A stretch of 64,000 nt of DNA from the NCBI GenBank assembly GCA_019359435.1, contig JAHHHI010000104.1:41268-105267 (forward strand). The letters are read 5' to 3'. Position 1 is the stretch's first letter. Each line of letters opens with the position of its first letter. The notes beneath the pieces were generated by a model. The model searched no databases. It saw only the letters and a program-made list of their open reading frames with translations, and was not told the origin of the DNA. A program made the position numbers and the translations under genes. This DNA is from Kaiparowitsia implicata GSE-PSE-MK54-09C (lineage in GTDB: Bacteria; Cyanobacteriota; Cyanobacteriia; Elainellales; Elainellaceae). Positions 62,226-64,000 of this stretch are shown piece after piece.

Positions 62226-62389
62226 CTCGCTGCGTGCCGGTCTCGCCTCGTCAGCCGAGGTCGATGAGCGGCTATGTGCAAAAGCAACTCGGTTATGCCT
62301 CGGCCGAGATGACACGCCGGTACCAGCGGCGGCACGACCGTTTCCGGATCAATCTTACCAAGGCTGCGGGTCTATAGCCCCCTACCCTA
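62226..62389. repeat. 164-bp direct repeat, copy 2 (duplicated integrase 3' end)
   Basis: Same as 60403-60565 with an inserted G (GAGCGGCTATG) that shifts the frame and a few substitutions, ending in CCCTACCCTA at 62380-62389. Encodes YVQKQLGYASAEMTRRYQRR, the Tyr box of the integrase, without the rest of the gene. Confidence 0.92.
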
Positions 62390-63067
62390 CTGGGCGACGA
62401 CTTCCCGAAGCAGGTCTTGGGTGACTGCCAAGCTTTCTCCGGCCGAGTTCTGATAAGCGGGTAGAATCATGAGCTGGCCTATCGTGCGGGCGACGAAATC
62501 CGGATTGAGCTTGTCCAGTCGTGCCAATGTGGCTTGCACCTGGTCGGGAAAGTCCCGCAAGGCATTGACGACCTCGTCTCGGTGTGTTCGCGCTGCGGCG
62601 GCGATATCGAAAATGTCTCGCGGCTTGGCTTCGCTTCCTCGGTGATACACCTTTTTGGTGATGATTTCAGGGATGGTCTCGAGTTGCACCTGGCGACCCT
62701 CGATCTGCCGAGCTTCAAAGGGTGTCTGGGTCAGGTGTCCCGAAACGATGAAGTCGATCTCCCCCACGTCAGGGAATGCAAACTTCTGGAACCTGGCGCC
62801 GTCACCAACATAGTCGGCGGGCTTTTCTTTGAAGCTGAGATCGGCCTTACCGGGATCAAGGAATCCCAGGATCTGACCATCATCGATGAAGATGTCGATG
62901 TCGTGGCTTTCCCGGTGACCGATCTGGATCATCATGGCCGTGCCGCCGCCGAACGACCATCCAAATTGATAGCCACCAGCACTTTCTTGAACCTGATCAA
63001 GGAGGTCACAGGCAATGGCGAAGAGACGCGGCCAGTCTGACGGCCGGCTATTATGTGGCTCAACCAT
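62387..63067 (-). CDS. AbiEii-like nucleotidyltransferase, probable toxin
   Basis: 226 residues. WSFGGGTAMMIQIGHRESHD followed by IDIFIDD is the G-G-G-T/D-x-D nucleotidyltransferase motif I; EIDFIVSGHLT and ETIPEIITKKVYHRGSEAKP, RDIFDIAAA are the later conserved parts of the AbiEii/AbiGii superfamily (DUF1814-like). The stop codon TAG is within the TAGGGTAGGG motif (rc of 62380-62389). The start overlaps the stop of the upstream gene by 1 bp, a toxin-antitoxin arrangement. Confidence 0.82.
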   Translation of the reverse strand: MVEPHNSRPSDWPRLFAIACDLLDQVQESAGGYQFGWSFGGGTAMMIQIGHRESHDIDIFIDDGQILGFLDPGKADLSFKEKPADYVGDGARFQKFAFPDVGEIDFIVSGHLTQTPFEARQIEGRQVQLETIPEIITKKVYHRGSEAKPRDIFDIAAAARTHRDEVVNALRDFPDQVQATLARLDKLNPDFVARTIGQLMILPAYQNSAGESLAVTQDLLREVVAQ

Positions 63068-63330
63068 TAGGCCGCGAGCTTATAGGTCTCGCCTGACCAC
63101 GACGCAAAGTCCGATGCAAAGGCCTTCAGTGCTTCAAGCTCAATGCCGAATTCAGCAGCAAAGCTAGTCTGCTGGGCCACCGGAACCTCACCCAGAAAGG
63201 AGCTAACCTGACCAGGAAAATCCTTGGCGAGCTCGACATTCGAAAGGCAATGAGCGAGCTGTGCACCATCCAGCTGATTGCTGTAGGGCGCATTGACGGT
63301 CGTCAGCACTGAAACCAGATGCTTGCTCAT
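63067..63330 (-). CDS. Probable antitoxin partner of the nucleotidyltransferase
   Basis: 87 residues from the ATG at 63328-63330; one further ATG three codons upstream is possible. SNQLDGAQLAHCLSNVELAK, DFPGQVSSFLGEVPVAQQTS and FASWSGETYKLAA are soluble, helical. I do not recognise a family. Coupling to the nucleotidyltransferase gene (TAATG overlap) is the reason for calling it an antitoxin. Confidence 0.5.
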   Translation of the reverse strand: MSKHLVSVLTTVNAPYSNQLDGAQLAHCLSNVELAKDFPGQVSSFLGEVPVAQQTSFAAEFGIELEALKAFASDFASWSGETYKLAA

Positions 63331-63443
63331 AGTGCTCATAATATAGGGAATTCCCCACAAATGCACAAGTTCCGGGGAAAGAGGCGATCCCCTGTCCTAC
63401 CAACGCCCTCGGAGGGACCGAAACAGCCCTCGACGTGTCTCAT

Positions 63444-64000
63444 TTAGGTCTCCTCGTCCCACTTGTCGATGCTCCGGCGAAGCGTATCGCTGATTTCGAG
63501 GCGCTTACCCGTTCGATCGAGCCTCTGGGCTGCCGCGAACTGGGTTTCCGCGTCACCCGCACCGGTCCCACCTGCCTTTGCGGCATCAAGCTTGGCCCGC
63601 AGTAGAGCCATAATCATCGGCCAGGTCGAGAATTTGCCCTCCTTGGCGCGCTCGGTGAGATTGCGCAGATATCCGCCGGGCGATTTGATCTGCTCAACCC
63701 GCTGGTGGATAGCCGCCAAAGTGATCCCGGCCTGCTGCTCGCCCATTGCGACCTTTGCTTCCTCCCATGCGCTTACGCTTATGCCGAGGACCGGACGCGC
63801 CGTTTCCACCGTGGCAAGGAATTCTCGCCAATTGCGGATCCCGCCGCCGCCTTTAACCAGCCAAAGCATGTTCGGGCAGGCATCGAGGACGATGCCCAAT
63901 GGCAGCTCGCGCTTGGGCATGCTTCGCACGTTGTCATTTTCGCCGCCGCTGCCGCTCTCTTCTCTTTCATTTCCAAAGCCCTGTTCAGATTCTAATTTAG
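63444..64000 (-). CDS. repC: Plasmid replication protein RepC, C-terminal part (5' end outside window)
   Basis: The minus frame is open to the window edge. PKRELPLGIVLDACPNMLW, WREFLATVETARPVLGISVS, AWEEAKVAMGEQQAGITLAA and GGYLRNLTERAKEGKFSTWP MIMALLRA are the C-terminal domain of RepC initiators of repABC replicons. The acidic linker (ESEQGFGNEREESGSGGEND) precedes it. RepC binds an origin lying within its own gene; that origin would be outside or at the edge. repA and repB should lie further right. Confidence 0.93.
   Translation of the reverse strand, partial: KLESEQGFGNEREESGSGGENDNVRSMPKRELPLGIVLDACPNMLWLVKGGGGIRNWREFLATVETARPVLGISVSAWEEAKVAMGEQQAGITLAAIHQRVEQIKSPGGYLRNLTERAKEGKFSTWPMIMALLRAKLDAAKAGGTGAGDAETQFAAAQRLDRTGKRLEISDTLRRSIDKWDEET

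Overview
The window looks like part of a secondary replicon (megaplasmid or chromid) of an alphaproteobacterium, most likely of the order Hyphomicrobiales (Rhizobiales). It is GC-rich and carries a MucR/Ros regulator, an HWE-family histidine kinase, a GGAAC-N16-CGTT promoter of the alphaproteobacterial EcfG stress type and, at the right edge, the C-terminal part of a repABC-type RepC. It also holds a tRNA-Thr and a NAD kinase, cargo more typical of a chromid than of a small plasmid. The genus cannot be fixed from sequence alone. The replicon and promoter assignments are inferences.

Layout. 0-3 kb: a partial flavin oxidoreductase and a hipA-like gene with an overlapping large HTH partner. 3.3-7 kb: a PAS hybrid histidine kinase with an RsbQ-like hydrolase, then DUF3606 and a degenerate receiver. 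7-16 kb: small stress or envelope genes, a MucR regulator, an ElaB/YqjE/DUF3618/YihY cluster, an SbtA-like permease and its divergent LysR regulator. 16.6-30.4 kb: TerB protein, TetR/membrane protein pair with two palindromic operators, glycosyltransferase, phosphoesterase, tRNA-Thr, NAD kinase, small transporter, SH3 protein, AraC/MFS pair, HWE kinase and a DUF5985 operon. 30.6-38.3 kb: a 1900-residue kinase with a 9 x 276 bp HAMP array, translationally coupled to a second hybrid kinase. 38.4-41.7 kb: a GFA protein, an EF-hand secreted protein and about 2 kb without recognisable genes.

From 41.7 kb to the right end the window is an accessory island crowded with toxin-antitoxin genes: three hipBA loci (one decayed), a decayed AbiEi, mobile mystery A/B, AbiEi with a shortened AbiEii, Xre-RES, a RelE remnant, Fic plus a Fic remnant, Phd/PemK, orphan VapB-type antitoxins with VapC fragments, and a nucleotidyltransferase pair beside repC. 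Most are preceded by their own inverted-repeat operators. A serine recombinase, a tyrosine integrase, DUF1403 and ScpB lie inside the island. Downstream of the integrase a 10-bp motif occurs four times and about 163 bp of the integrase 3' end is duplicated, with toxin-antitoxin pieces between the copies. This suggests successive insertion of toxin-antitoxin cassettes at the end of the integrase gene and is the most interesting candidate in the window.

The island also shows heavy decay: frameshifts, truncated toxins and duplicated fragments of fic and scpB. Antitoxins tend to remain intact while toxins are lost. Two frameshifted metabolic genes (glycosyltransferase, VOC-esterase fusion) could be real mutations or sequencing errors.
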